From: Motiliproteus sp041586615
Lineage (GTDB): Bacteria > Pseudomonadota > Gammaproteobacteria > Pseudomonadales > Balneatricaceae
DNA length: 64,000 nt
Assembly: GCA_041586615.1 (NCBI GenBank)
Contig: JBFGZS010000006.1
Location: forward strand, 1-64,000
Direction: 5' to 3'
A program made the translations under genes and the position numbers. This document shows, one piece after another, positions 8,938 to 17,870 of the stretch. The notes beneath the pieces were generated by a model. That model did not search any database and had not been told where the DNA came from. It saw nothing but the letters and a program-made list of their open reading frames with translations. How positions within the stretch are numbered: position 1 is the first letter of the stretch; every line of letters begins with the position of its first letter.

Positions 8938-9321
8938 CTAGGATTTTTCGGCACCGACAAATTTGATGGAAATTGAATTGACGCAGTGCCGGGTGTTTTT
9001 TTCGGTTAGCTGCTCACCGACAAACACATGGCCGAGATGCCCCGCACAGTTGGCACAAATAATTTCAACACGCTGCCCATCCGCGTCAGGCAGATGCTTG
9101 ATCGCGCCGGCTATCTCATCATCAAAACTCGGCCAGCCACAGCCGGAAGAAAATTTGTCAGCGGAACGATACAGCGGCGCATCACACTGCTTACAAACAA
9201 AGGTTCCCTTGGCGTCGAAGTCATTGTATTGACCACTGAACGGCATCTCGGTGCCTTTGTGCAAGATCACCCGCTGCTCTTGCGCGTCGAGTGGATTAAA
9301 GGTCGATTTGTCTGCAGGCAT
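8938..9321 (-). CDS. msrB: Peptide-methionine (R)-S-oxide reductase
   Basis: Reduces the R epimer of protein methionine sulfoxide. It has 127 residues, the normal single-domain length. The catalytic Cys is C113 in NTRHCVNSISI, the resolving Cys is C61 in SSGCGWPSF, and the structural zinc site is C43/C46 plus C89/C92. There is no signal peptide, so it is cytosolic. It lies 15 bases downstream of the LysR gene on the same strand and may share its transcript. Confidence 0.95.
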   Translation of the reverse strand: MPADKSTFNPLDAQEQRVILHKGTEMPFSGQYNDFDAKGTFVCKQCDAPLYRSADKFSSGCGWPSFDDEIAGAIKHLPDADGQRVEIICANCAGHLGHVFVGEQLTEKNTRHCVNSISIKFVGAEKS

Positions 9322-9335
9322 TTAGGCGCCCCCCG

Positions 9336-10310
9336 TTATGTTTGAGGATAATCGTCGCGTTTCAGCACCTTCGTATTCTGCTCGTGCATGGCCTGTTGTT
9401 CAAGCCATTCCATGAGGGCCCTGACCGATGGCTGCTGCATGCGATCCGGATGGCAGACGGCATAATAGCTTTGCCTGGCGCTAATGCGCAGATCAAAGGG
9501 CGCAACCAATTGCCCCTGTGTCAACTCTTCCGTCAGCAGTCGATATTTCCCCAACGCAATACCCTGACCATTCAATGCCGTGGCAATGGCAAGTTCGGTC
9601 CGATTAAAACAGTAACTGTAACTTAGATCCTGCTCCGGCATCCCTGCTGACTGGCACCAATAACGCCATTCTGCATAGGCGTCTTCCTGGCCACAAGAGC
9701 TGGAGTCATGCAGCAGCAAACACTCTTTTAGCCCTTGCGGCTTCGCGTAGAGGTCATGCTGCTCGGCATAACGCGGGCTGCAGACCGGGATATGCAGCTC
9801 ATCGAGCAGCTTGACGACACGCAGCTCCGGATAGAGTCCTTCGCCATAATAAACGGCGACATCAATCTCCTCGTGACGAAAGTCGACTTGGCGATCGCGG
9901 GTTTCGATATTGAGCAGCAAACCGGGAAATTTCGCCTGAAAGCCACCGAGTCGTGGCGCAAGCCAGCGCAGCGTGAAGGAGGGGGCAGAGGATAAAGTCA
10001 GCCGCCCAATAACATCCTGCCTTCTCAGGTCTTTAATGGCCGTTTCCAGCGAGTGCATACTGCCGTCAAGCACCCCCAACAGCTGCACCCCCTCTTTAGT
10101 CAGCCTCAATTGTCGGTTAAAGCGTAGAAAAAGCTTGAATTGCAATTGCTGCTCCAGCTTTTTTATCCGATGACTGACGGCGCTTTGGGTCAGATGCAGC
10201 TCTTCAGCGGCACGTGTAAAATTTAAATAATGCGCAGCACGGCTAAAACAATAAAGCCCCGCTAACATAGAGGAATTAAGAACCACAGGCCGTTCATTAA
10301 TTTGATTCAT
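9336..10310 (-). CDS. LysR-type regulator, GcvA/DsdC-like
   Basis: A LysR-family regulator with an N-terminal winged helix (FSRAAHYLNFTRAAEELHLT then QSAVSHRIKKLEQQL) and a substrate-binding domain with the RHEEIDVAVYYGEG block typical of the GcvA/AmpR/DsdC branch. It is divergent from dadA with about 120 bp between them, so it most likely controls the D-amino-acid operon. That is inference from position. Pseudomonas dad genes instead use an Lrp-type regulator. The start is uncertain: ATG at 10310 was chosen, and a TTG at 10340 is also possible. msrB follows closely. Confidence 0.85.
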   Translation of the reverse strand: MNQINERPVVLNSSMLAGLYCFSRAAHYLNFTRAAEELHLTQSAVSHRIKKLEQQLQFKLFLRFNRQLRLTKEGVQLLGVLDGSMHSLETAIKDLRRQDVIGRLTLSSAPSFTLRWLAPRLGGFQAKFPGLLLNIETRDRQVDFRHEEIDVAVYYGEGLYPELRVVKLLDELHIPVCSPRYAEQHDLYAKPQGLKECLLLHDSSSCGQEDAYAEWRYWCQSAGMPEQDLSYSYCFNRTELAIATALNGQGIALGKYRLLTEELTQGQLVAPFDLRISARQSYYAVCHPDRMQQPSVRALMEWLEQQAMHEQNTKVLKRDDYPQT

Positions 10311-10427
10311 GCGAATTTCGTAACTTTTCGTTTGAGACAATCCCTCAATATACCGTTTAATACAGGTTATATCAGCCTATCAGGAGCTATTCAGCGCTCC
10401 GATACATAAAAATAAACGGGGTTTATC

Positions 10428-11684
10428 ATGAAAATAACCATACTCGGCAGCGGTGTCGTCGGCGTCACCAGCGCGTTTTACCTGGCCAAACAGGGTCATG
10501 AAGTCACCGTCATCGATCGCCAGGCCCAGCCCGCATTGGAAACCAGCTTCGCCAATGCCGGTCAGATTTCCCCCGGTTATTCCGCCCCCTGGGCCGCCCC
10601 CGGCATCCCCATAAAGGCGGTTAAATGGCTGATGCAGCAACATGCGCCGCTCAAAGTCCAGCCGCTAATCGACGCCACGATGTGGAAGTGGATGCTGCAG
10701 ATGCTCAGCAACTGCACCGAAGGTAAGTACAGCGTTAACAAAGAGCGCATGATGCGTCTGGCCGAATACAGCCGTGACTGCTTTATCGACCTGCGCGCTG
10801 AATCCGGCATTCGCTACGAGGACCGCACTCAGGGCACCCTGCAGATTTTCCGTACCGAAAAACAGGTTAAAGACGCCGCCAAGGATATCGAGGTCCTGGA
10901 GCGCTGCAATGTTCCTTACCAGGTGCTCGATACCGCCGGCTGCATCGCCGCCGAACCGGCATTAGCCCGGGTCAGCGACAAGATCGTCGGCGGCCTGCGC
11001 CTGCCCGGTGACGAGACCGGCGACTGCTTCACCTTCACCCAAAAATTGGCCGAAATGACCAAGGCCATGGGGGTTGAGTACAAGATGAACACCCACGTGC
11101 TGGGGATTCATACCGACGGTGACAAGATCACCGGCATCAAGACCAGCGCTGGCACCAAGACTGCCGACGCCTATGTGGTGGCACTGGGCAGTTACACCAC
11201 CCCACTGCTGAACAAGGTCGGCGTACGCTTGCCCATCTTCCCGGTCAAGGGCTACTCCCTGACCGTGCCGATCACCAATCCCGATGCGGCTCCCATCTCC
11301 ACCGTCATGGACGAAACCTACAAGGTGGCGATGACCCGTTTTGATGACCGCATCCGTGTGGCGGGTACCGCCGAACTGGCTGCGTTCAGCGATGAACTGC
11401 TGGATCAGCGTCGCGCCACCGTGTCGATGGTCGTCAACGACATTTTTCCTGACGGCGGCGATATCGAACAGGCCGAGTTCTGGACCGGTCTACGCCCCAT
11501 GACCCCCGATGGCACCCCGGTGGTCGGCGCCACCCGCTACCCCAACCTGTACACCAACAGCGGCCACGGCACCCTGGGCTGGACCATGTCCTGCGGCTCC
11601 AGCCAGTTGCTGGCAGATATCATCTCACAGCGCAAGCCCGGCATCGACCCGGTCGGGCTGGATGTAAGCCGTTACGTCAGCTGA
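10428..11684 (+). CDS. dadA: D-amino acid dehydrogenase, small subunit
   Basis: FAD-dependent oxidative deamination of D-alanine and other D-amino acids to 2-oxo acids, passing electrons to the respiratory chain at the membrane face. It has 418 residues, close to the E. coli and Pseudomonas DadA length. The dinucleotide fold is ILGSGVVGVTSAFYLA (G7, G9, G12), followed by the DadA-specific ETSFANAGQISPGYSAPWAA block and a C-terminal FAD motif near SGHGTLGWTMSCGS. It heads an operon with two RidA proteins and an alanine carrier. No dadX racemase follows. Confidence 0.95.
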   Translation: MKITILGSGVVGVTSAFYLAKQGHEVTVIDRQAQPALETSFANAGQISPGYSAPWAAPGIPIKAVKWLMQQHAPLKVQPLIDATMWKWMLQMLSNCTEGKYSVNKERMMRLAEYSRDCFIDLRAESGIRYEDRTQGTLQIFRTEKQVKDAAKDIEVLERCNVPYQVLDTAGCIAAEPALARVSDKIVGGLRLPGDETGDCFTFTQKLAEMTKAMGVEYKMNTHVLGIHTDGDKITGIKTSAGTKTADAYVVALGSYTTPLLNKVGVRLPIFPVKGYSLTVPITNPDAAPISTVMDETYKVAMTRFDDRIRVAGTAELAAFSDELLDQRRATVSMVVNDIFPDGGDIEQAEFWTGLRPMTPDGTPVVGATRYPNLYTNSGHGTLGWTMSCGSSQLLADIISQRKPGIDPVGLDVSRYVS

Positions 11685-11719
11685 ATCACAAACCCATGCT
11701 TAACAAACAGGAGCCACCG

Positions 11720-12067
11720 ATGGATATCCAGCGTTTTGAAACCAAGCCGCGCATGAGCCGCGCCGTGATCCACAACAACACCGTCTATCTCTGTGGTCAG
11801 GTGGCCGCCGATGCCAGCGCCGATATGGCCGAGCAGACCCGCACCACCCTCGATAAGATCGACGCCCTGCTGGCGTCTGTGGGCACCGACAAGACCCGGC
11901 TGCTGTCGGTCACCATTTATGTCAGCACCATGGAGCTGTTCCAGGAGATGAACGCCGTTTGGGATGCCTGGGTACCCGAAGGTCTGGCCCCGGCCCGCGC
12001 CTGCGTCGAGGCCAAGATGGCCCGCCCCGAACTGCTGGTCGAGATGTCCGTGATCGCCGCAGTTTAA
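11720..12067 (+). CDS. RidA family protein, copy 1
   Basis: A 115-residue YjgF/YER057c/UK114-fold protein. The start at 11720 (MDIQRFETKPR) has AGGAG just upstream; the earlier in-frame ATG at 11696 does not. It keeps the conserved arginine in APARACVEA. The DIQRFET opening places it in the divergent RidA branch found beside dadA in pseudomonads, distinct from the canonical RidA that follows. Its likely job is to hydrolyse imine intermediates released by DadA; the exact substrate is inferred from context. Confidence 0.85.
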   Translation: MDIQRFETKPRMSRAVIHNNTVYLCGQVAADASADMAEQTRTTLDKIDALLASVGTDKTRLLSVTIYVSTMELFQEMNAVWDAWVPEGLAPARACVEAKMARPELLVEMSVIAAV

Positions 12068-12155
12068 CTTTCTCAGCGCTTTCAGGATAATGCCACGGCA
12101 ACCCGACTAAAAACCCACAACAATTCCACAACAACCCACAAGAAGACAGAAGCAG

Positions 12156-12539
12156 ATGAGCGAAAAAATCATTATCCACACCGACAAGGCTCCCGCCGCC
12201 ATCGGCCCCTACTCTCAGGCCGTCAAAGCGGGCAACACCGTCTACATGAGTGGTGCCATCCCGCTGGACCCCGCTACCATGGCGGTGGTCAGCGATGACT
12301 TTGCTACCCAGGCCGACCAGGTATTCAAGAACCTGTCCGCCGTGGCCGAAGCCGCCGGTGGCTCGCTGGCCGATGCCGTCAAACTGAATATTTACCTTAC
12401 CGACCTGAGCAACTTCGCCCTGGTCAACGAGGTGATGATGCGCTATTTCGACGCACCTTACCCCGCCCGTGCAGCGGTCGAAGTCAGCGCACTGCCCAAG
12501 GGTGTTGCCGTAGAGGTAGAAGGCGTTCTGGTCCTGTAA
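12156..12539 (+). CDS. ridA: RidA, reactive imine/enamine deaminase
   Basis: A 127-residue canonical RidA. The opening KAPAAIGPYSQAVKAGNTVY, the catalytic arginine in PYPARAAVEV and the conserved C-terminal glutamate region VEVEGVLVL are all present. RidA hydrolyses 2-iminopropanoate/2-aminoacrylate-type intermediates to keto acids and ammonia, which protects PLP enzymes. It lies about 90 bp after the first RidA in the same operon. Having two different RidA types next to DadA fits a pathway that emits imino acids at high flux. Confidence 0.93.
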   Translation: MSEKIIIHTDKAPAAIGPYSQAVKAGNTVYMSGAIPLDPATMAVVSDDFATQADQVFKNLSAVAEAAGGSLADAVKLNIYLTDLSNFALVNEVMMRYFDAPYPARAAVEVSALPKGVAVEVEGVLVL

Positions 12540-12649
12540 CGTCTATTGCACCACGCGCCCCCCGGAGCGCTGATCCGGGCTGGGATATTCCGCGCCGGGC
12601 ATAACCTGACCGATCCCGCTCTATTCATAACAATAACCGAGGTAACAAC

Positions 12650-14026
12650 ATGGAAGCGCTGACCAATGTGATCAGTGAAATCAACAGCATTGTCTGGGGT
12701 CCGATGATGCTCGTTTTGATTCTGGGTGTGGGTCTGTTCCTGCAACTGGGTCTGAAACTAATGCCCATTCTTAAGCTGGGTACCGGTATCAAACTGATGT
12801 GGAGCGGCCGCTCCACTAAATCTGACGAGCGTAGCGAGGGTGAGATCTCCCCCTTTAACGCCCTGATGACCGCCCTTTCCGCCACCGTCGGTACCGGTAA
12901 CATCGCCGGTGTCGCCACCGCCATCTTCCTCGGCGGCCCCGGTGCGCTGTTCTGGATGTGGTGTACCGCCCTGGTCGGTATGGCCACCAAGTTCTCCGAA
13001 GCGGTGCTTGCGGTGAAATACCGCGAAGTGGACGAAGAGGGTAACCATGTCGGCGGCCCGATGTATTACATCAAAAACGGCCTCGGTAAGAAGTGGGCCT
13101 GGATGGGTACCCTGTTCGCTATCTTCGGCACCATCGCCGGCTTCGGTATCGGCAACACCGTACAGTCTAACTCCGTTGCCAGCGTCATCGAATCCAACTT
13201 CGGCGTGCCCATGTGGATCACCGGTGTGGTGCTGATGGTACTGACCGGCGCGGTATTGCTGGGCGGCATCAAGCGCATCGGTAGCGTCGCGGGTGTACTG
13301 GTACCCTTTATGGCCATCGCCTATCTGGTTGCCGGTCTGGTGGTGTTGGCGATCAACGCCGATGCCATCCCTCATGCGCTCGATCTAATCTTCACCCACG
13401 CCTTTACCGACACCGCCGCCGAAGGTGGCTTTGCCGGTGCCGCGGTGTGGATGGCGATCCGTTTCGGTGTTGCCCGCGGTGTGTTCTCCAACGAAGCCGG
13501 TCTGGGTAGCGCGCCCATTGCTCACGCCTGTGCGCAGACCAAAGATCCGGTCCGTCAGGGGCTGGTGGCGATGCTGGGTACTTTTATCGACACCCTGATC
13601 ATCTGCTCCATCACCGGCCTGGTGATCATCACTTCCGGCCTGTGGACCGGCGGTGAATCCGGTGCATCCTTGACCTCGGCAGCCTTCGCCGACGCCTTGC
13701 CCGGTGTGGGCAACTACCTGGTAGCGATCGCCCTGGCGATCTTCGCCTTTACCACCATCCTGGGCTGGAGCCTGTACGGTGAACGTTGCGCCGAGTACCT
13801 GTTCGGCGTCAAGATCATCACGCCATTCCGCATCCTGTGGATCCTGGCCGTACCGGTGGGCACCATCGTCAGTCTGGACTTCGTCTGGCTGCTGGCGGAT
13901 ACCCTGAATGCGATGATGGCGATCCCCAACCTGATCGCGCTGGCGCTGCTGAGCCCGGTGGTGTTCAAGCTGACCCGCGAGTACTTCGAGCGTCAGGCGT
14001 CCACCCCTATCACGGCGAAAAAGTAA
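12650..14026 (+). CDS. Sodium:alanine symporter (AGCS family)
   Basis: A 458-residue alanine/glycine:cation symporter with about eleven membrane segments. Family blocks visible are SALSATVGTGNIAGVATAIFLGG (substrate and Na+ region), MWCTALVGMATKFSEAVLAVKYRE, GVARGVFSNEAGLGSAPIAHA and TTILGWSLYGERCAEYL. It imports alanine or glycine with Na+. As the last gene of the dadA operon it supplies substrate for deamination. Without a racemase gene here, direct use would require D-alanine uptake or a racemase encoded elsewhere. A strong terminator follows. Confidence 0.93.
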   Translation: MEALTNVISEINSIVWGPMMLVLILGVGLFLQLGLKLMPILKLGTGIKLMWSGRSTKSDERSEGEISPFNALMTALSATVGTGNIAGVATAIFLGGPGALFWMWCTALVGMATKFSEAVLAVKYREVDEEGNHVGGPMYYIKNGLGKKWAWMGTLFAIFGTIAGFGIGNTVQSNSVASVIESNFGVPMWITGVVLMVLTGAVLLGGIKRIGSVAGVLVPFMAIAYLVAGLVVLAINADAIPHALDLIFTHAFTDTAAEGGFAGAAVWMAIRFGVARGVFSNEAGLGSAPIAHACAQTKDPVRQGLVAMLGTFIDTLIICSITGLVIITSGLWTGGESGASLTSAAFADALPGVGNYLVAIALAIFAFTTILGWSLYGERCAEYLFGVKIITPFRILWILAVPVGTIVSLDFVWLLADTLNAMMAIPNLIALALLSPVVFKLTREYFERQASTPITAKK

Positions 14027-14071
14027 CCCACAGGGGTTCGTCACGCCCCCCTTTACGCTGGGGGCTATCTC

Positions 14072-14106
14072 AAAAGCAGGCGGCTAATCCCGCCTGCTTT
14101 TTTCGT
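14072..14106 (+). terminator. Intrinsic terminator of the dadA operon
   Basis: Stem GCAGGCGG/CCGCCTGC with a short loop, preceded by AAAA and followed by TTTTTT. It is 46 bases after the symporter stop. Confidence 0.88.
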
Positions 14107-14140
14107 TACGGGCTTAGTCTCGTTTAGATACACAACCTAC

Positions 14141-15904
14141 TCACTCGGTTTTACCCCAGCACGCCAGTACCAGTGCCCAGAATTCAGAGAAGTCGCTGAC
14201 CACCACATCGGGCTTATGCGGGTGTACTTCGCTACCGGGGAATATCTTATCCAGCCAGGGTTGATCCCACTGGGCGCCGTTAAAAAACACGGCCGTCATC
14301 CCCGCTCGTTTAGCCGCGATCACATCGGTGGTGCTATCCCCGACATACCAGATCGCCGGACTGACCGGTATGTCGAGCAGCTCGGCAGCCATGACCAACT
14401 GTTCCGGGTGCGGTTTTCGCCGTGGCGTATCATCACCACAGACCGTACAGGCGAACAGGTCGGTCCAGCCGGTACCGTCCACGGCGGCCAATTCATAGAC
14501 AAAGAACTCACGGTCGCGATTGGTAATCACACCGACGTTAACCAGATGATTTAATGCGATCAGCATTTGCTTAACCTGGGGTTCAAACGGCAACACCGTG
14601 CCGTAGTGATTACGGTAATGTCGGTTGAACACCTTATGCGCGATCTGCTTCGCCTCCTGGTCATTGCCAAACAGCACTTCGAAGATATCAGTACGGGATA
14701 TCTTGCGGTCCGCTTTTACCCGAGGGTGCAACTGGCAGTAGCTCTGCACATATTCCACCAAGCGCGCGTCTTCCGGTGACTTACTGGCGCTAGGGTCGAC
14801 CATTCGGTCCAGCAGGCCAATTTCACGCATCTCTGGCAACATATCATCTACCGCGTGATACATCGCATCCAGGGTGTCCACCAGTGTTGCATGCCAGTCA
14901 AACAGAATCGTCGTGGGCACACAGATACTGGCCATGGCGGGATGCCAGTCCGGCTCCAATCTCGGGGGCGGGGCTTGCGGGGGCTCGATGCCTCGGGGGC
15001 GAACATTCACCACCGAGGCCTTGAAAAGCACACCGGTAGTTAAAAGAGTGCCCTTTTTTTCCTGTTCGCGCGTCTGCAGGGCTTGCAGTACATCAAATAA
15101 CTCGTCGAAACTGTTAACGATGGCGTCGGGGCTGCAGGCGACGTTATTGGCAAACAAGGCATCCAGATAACTGGGCGGTGACAGCGCCCCATTGAAGAAG
15201 ATCGCTTTTACACCCGCATTTTTTGCCGTAACCATGTCCTGATAACTGTCGCCGATATACCAGCAATCCGGGCCAGGCATCACACCGACCCGCGACAATG
15301 CCGCATGAATCACCTCGGGGTGGGGCTTGTAATGGATCACATCGTCCGCGCAAGCCGTGGTCGCTATTAGCCCCCCCCACCCGCCGTCATCCACAGTTTG
15401 CAGCTCGTGGTCGAGAAACTCGCGGCTCCGATTCGTCGCGATACCGAGCGTAATCCCCAGGCTTTTCAGGGCCTGTAAATACAGGCCAATCCCGTCCTGA
15501 AAAGGCTGGACCTGGCCATAATAGTGTCGATAGCAGCGATTGTACGCCTCATGGGCCAGGCGTTTTGCCTCGGTATCCTCGCCAAAAATGGCATTAAATA
15601 TTTCGGTACGGGATACGCGACGTTCGGCGAGAATTTTCGGGTGCAGGCGCCGAAAAATACGAATATAGCGCACCAGTTTGATGTCATCCGCTGTGCGACA
15701 CGCCGCCTCGGGCAGCAGTCGGTCAACCAGATCGAGATCCTCCATCTGGGGCAGCATCTCTTCCATCGCACTAAACATCGCATCGAGGGTATCAACCAAG
15801 GTACCGTGCCAATCAAACAACATGACCTTAGGGGGCATCAGACCTGCAGACATCGTGGGCATCGTGGGCATACGGCTTGACTCAATAGATGAAAGGGAAT
15901 CCAC
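14141..15904 (-). CDS. Tandem HAD-superfamily hydrolase (two fused domains)
   Basis: 587 residues form two complete HAD domains joined by a Pro-rich linker (about residues 275-330). Domain 1 has FDWHGTLVDT (D31, H33), T157 in IATNRS, K193 in HYKPHPE and GDSYQD (D219/D223). Domain 2 repeats these: FDWHATLVDT (D336, H338), T461 in ITNRD, K497 in RRKPHPE and GDSTTD (D523/D527). The nucleophile Asp, motif II Thr, motif III Lys and motif IV acids are intact in both halves. The usual general acid/base, the second Asp of DxD, is His in both. The halves are clear duplicates, sharing PEDARLVEY/TADDIKLVRY and SRTDIFEVLFG/SRTEIFNAIFG. Substrate unknown; a Gph-like phosphatase is the nearest guess. The N-terminus could start at M12, M15, M18 or M23. 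Confidence 0.85.
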   Translation of the reverse strand: MDSLSSIESSRMPTMPTMSAGLMPPKVMLFDWHGTLVDTLDAMFSAMEEMLPQMEDLDLVDRLLPEAACRTADDIKLVRYIRIFRRLHPKILAERRVSRTEIFNAIFGEDTEAKRLAHEAYNRCYRHYYGQVQPFQDGIGLYLQALKSLGITLGIATNRSREFLDHELQTVDDGGWGGLIATTACADDVIHYKPHPEVIHAALSRVGVMPGPDCWYIGDSYQDMVTAKNAGVKAIFFNGALSPPSYLDALFANNVACSPDAIVNSFDELFDVLQALQTREQEKKGTLLTTGVLFKASVVNVRPRGIEPPQAPPPRLEPDWHPAMASICVPTTILFDWHATLVDTLDAMYHAVDDMLPEMREIGLLDRMVDPSASKSPEDARLVEYVQSYCQLHPRVKADRKISRTDIFEVLFGNDQEAKQIAHKVFNRHYRNHYGTVLPFEPQVKQMLIALNHLVNVGVITNRDREFFVYELAAVDGTGWTDLFACTVCGDDTPRRKPHPEQLVMAAELLDIPVSPAIWYVGDSTTDVIAAKRAGMTAVFFNGAQWDQPWLDKIFPGSEVHPHKPDVVVSDFSEFWALVLACWGKTE

Positions 15905-15994
15905 ACCGCGTAATTGTAGTCATTTCACACCACAGGCAAGCCCTGCCCCACCAGTTCGTCACGCCTTAAAAAAACAAACCGACCGGTTGACGAC

Positions 15995-16009
15995 TAGACG
16001 ACTGGTCTA
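15995..16009. promoter_or_regulatory. TetR operator 1 (TAGAC-N5-GTCTA)
   Basis: Perfect 5-bp arms around a 5-bp centre, with the same arms and spacing as the site at 16028-16042. The centre-to-centre distance is 33 bp, about three helical turns. It resembles NemR/AcuR-type boxes. It lies between the HAD gene and the TetR gene. Confidence 0.75.
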
Positions 16010-16027
16010 ATATGATATTGCGCAATC

Positions 16028-16042
16028 TAGACGCTGGGTCTA
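16028..16042. promoter_or_regulatory. TetR operator 2 (TAGAC-N5-GTCTA)
   Basis: A second copy of the palindrome at 15995-16009. It lies 41 bp before the chosen tetR start, where a bound repressor would block transcription of tetR and probably of the pump genes that follow. Confidence 0.75.
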
Positions 16043-16083
16043 TTTTTTACTCAGTCACTGACAACACCATGCCCGAGGCCCCT

Positions 16084-16695
16084 ATGAACGCCGCCCGAAA
16101 AAGCGACCGTACCCGTGAACATATTCTGGAGCAGGGTTTTACGCTGTTTAATAATCGGGGCTACAACGGTACGGGCCTAAAGGAAATACTCAATGCAGCA
16201 GGCATTCCCAAAGGCTCCTTTTACCACTATTTCGAATCCAAAGAGCACTTCGCGGTCGAGATCATCAATCACTACCACGCACTGCAGTTTGATCGCTGGG
16301 AAAGCGAATTCCAGCAGCCGGAGCTCGATAAGCTCAGTCAGATCCGACGCGCCCTGTCTATCATTATCGACGAGTATGAGGCTCAGACACCGATGACCGG
16401 CTGCCTGCTGGCCAACCTCAGCGGCGAACTGGCGAATAGCAGCCCTTATTTTCGGCAAGCGATCCACCGCGCCAGCCAGGACGTGCTGGCTTGTATCCAG
16501 GGCGATATGGAGATTGCTCAGCAGGAAGGTACGGTACGTACCGATATCCCGGCATCCGAGCTGGCGTCGCTGTTCTTCAGCGCCTGGCAAGGCGCAATTC
16601 TGCGCATGAAAGTCACCCAGTCAGCGGCGCCGCTGCGCCTGGTGGTCACCCACCTGCTAGACGGCTACTTCCGGTCTCCAATCCATGAGCAATAA
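16084..16695 (+). CDS. TetR-family transcriptional repressor
   Basis: 203 residues from the ATG at 16084, which has GAGG five bases upstream. A longer frame from 16012 would run through the second operator and is unlikely. The N-terminal helix-turn-helix is RTREHILEQGFTLFNNRGYN then GTGLKEILNAAGIPKGSFYHYF. The C-terminal ligand domain has GCLLANLSGELA, as in the NemR/AcuR-like branch. Two TAGAC-N5-GTCTA sites just upstream are its probable operators. It most likely represses itself and the RND pump that follows about 75 bp later. The inducer is unknown. Confidence 0.88.
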   Translation: MNAARKSDRTREHILEQGFTLFNNRGYNGTGLKEILNAAGIPKGSFYHYFESKEHFAVEIINHYHALQFDRWESEFQQPELDKLSQIRRALSIIIDEYEAQTPMTGCLLANLSGELANSSPYFRQAIHRASQDVLACIQGDMEIAQQEGTVRTDIPASELASLFFSAWQGAILRMKVTQSAAPLRLVVTHLLDGYFRSPIHEQ

Positions 16696-16769
16696 TTTTG
16701 CCCCCCTTTTAACCCCACAGGTTCCGCTTTCAATCTCATCGGTCCCACTTTTAATTTAAAGGTACTGTC

Positions 16770-17870
16770 ATGACCACCTCCAGAATACCGGCCATCTGCC
16801 TTTCCCTGGCAACGTTGTTTGCCAGCACAGCCCAAGCCGCACAGCCCGCACAGCAGGGGCTGCCCGCTGAAGTGATTCGTGTTCAGAGCCAGCCCATTGC
16901 GCATACCGTCCAGGCCGTCGGCAGTCTGCAGGCGAATGAAGCGATTATACTGCGCCCCGAACTCACCGGCCGTATCGACGAGATCCATTTCCGCGAAGGC
17001 CAGGTGGTCAAGCGCGGTACCAAGCTGTTCACGCTGGAGTCATCCACCTATGAGGCGGCTCGTCAGCAGGCGCAAGCCAAACAGCAACTCAGTCAGGTCG
17101 AGTTCGATCAGGCCGAGCAACTACTGAGTCGCCGGCTCGGCTCACGACACGAGCGCGAGAAGGCCCTGGCGCAACTGCAGATCGACCAGGCCGAGGTTCG
17201 GCTTACCGATACCCGTTTGGAGAAAATGACCATCCACGCCCCCTTCAGCGGACAACTGGGGCTGCGCCAGGTCAGCATGGGCGACTACGTCAGCGCCGGT
17301 CAGGATCTGGTTGAGCTGGTCGATGCCTCCCAGATTAAACTTCAGTTTCGTCTGCCCGAGCGCTACCTGTCTCAGGTCCATCAGGACCAGGAAGTACAAG
17401 TCTCGCTGGACGCCTACGCCGATGAATCCTTCCGCGGTAAGATCTATGCCATCGCGCCGCAAATTGACGTACAAACCCGGACCCTGGATATCCGCGCCCT
17501 CATCCCGAACAACGACGGCCGCCTACGCCCAGGGCTGTTTGCCCATGTTGAGCTAACCCTGAGTAAAAACGCCAATGCCTTGATGATCCCCGAGCAGGCG
17601 ATCATCCCCCAGGGCAAGCAGTTCTTTGTCTACCGGGTCGTTGACGGCAAGATCGACATGGTTCCGGTGGCATTGGGCCTGCGCCGCAAGGGGCAGGTTG
17701 AGATCACGCGCGGCCTGTCTATCGATGACGTGATCGTCACCGCCGGGCAACTCAAACTGCGTCCCGGCTCGCCCGTGACCCCGCTGTTCCCAGCCCCTGC
17801 GGCCGGTGAACAAGCCCCCGCGGGTGGCGGCGAGGCCAGCAACACTGCACCCAAAGGAGCAAATAGCTAA
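16770..17870 (+). CDS. RND efflux periplasmic adaptor subunit
   Basis: A 366-residue membrane-fusion protein. The signal peptide ends around ATLFASTAQA-AQ. A lipoyl half-motif (AVGSLQANEAIILRPELTGR), a long alpha-hairpin with QAKQQLSQVEFDQAEQLLSR, the second lipoyl part (IHAPFSGQLGLRQVSMGDYV) and a beta-barrel domain follow in order. There is no lipobox Cys, so anchoring would be by the uncleaved or N-terminal region. It links the inner-membrane pump to the TolC channel. Its stop overlaps the pump's start region by one base (17870), so translation is coupled. Confidence 0.93.
   Translation: MTTSRIPAICLSLATLFASTAQAAQPAQQGLPAEVIRVQSQPIAHTVQAVGSLQANEAIILRPELTGRIDEIHFREGQVVKRGTKLFTLESSTYEAARQQAQAKQQLSQVEFDQAEQLLSRRLGSRHEREKALAQLQIDQAEVRLTDTRLEKMTIHAPFSGQLGLRQVSMGDYVSAGQDLVELVDASQIKLQFRLPERYLSQVHQDQEVQVSLDAYADESFRGKIYAIAPQIDVQTRTLDIRALIPNNDGRLRPGLFAHVELTLSKNANALMIPEQAIIPQGKQFFVYRVVDGKIDMVPVALGLRRKGQVEITRGLSIDDVIVTAGQLKLRPGSPVTPLFPAPAAGEQAPAGGGEASNTAPKGANS

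Noticed and set aside
13385..14044. Long antisense frames opposite the alanine symporter and the RND pump (also 12758-13375, 17879-18730, 52912-53601)
   Set aside because: They follow from the codon bias of the real genes, have no ribosome binding sites, and show repetitive Gln/Asp/Gly/His-rich composition with no family likeness.
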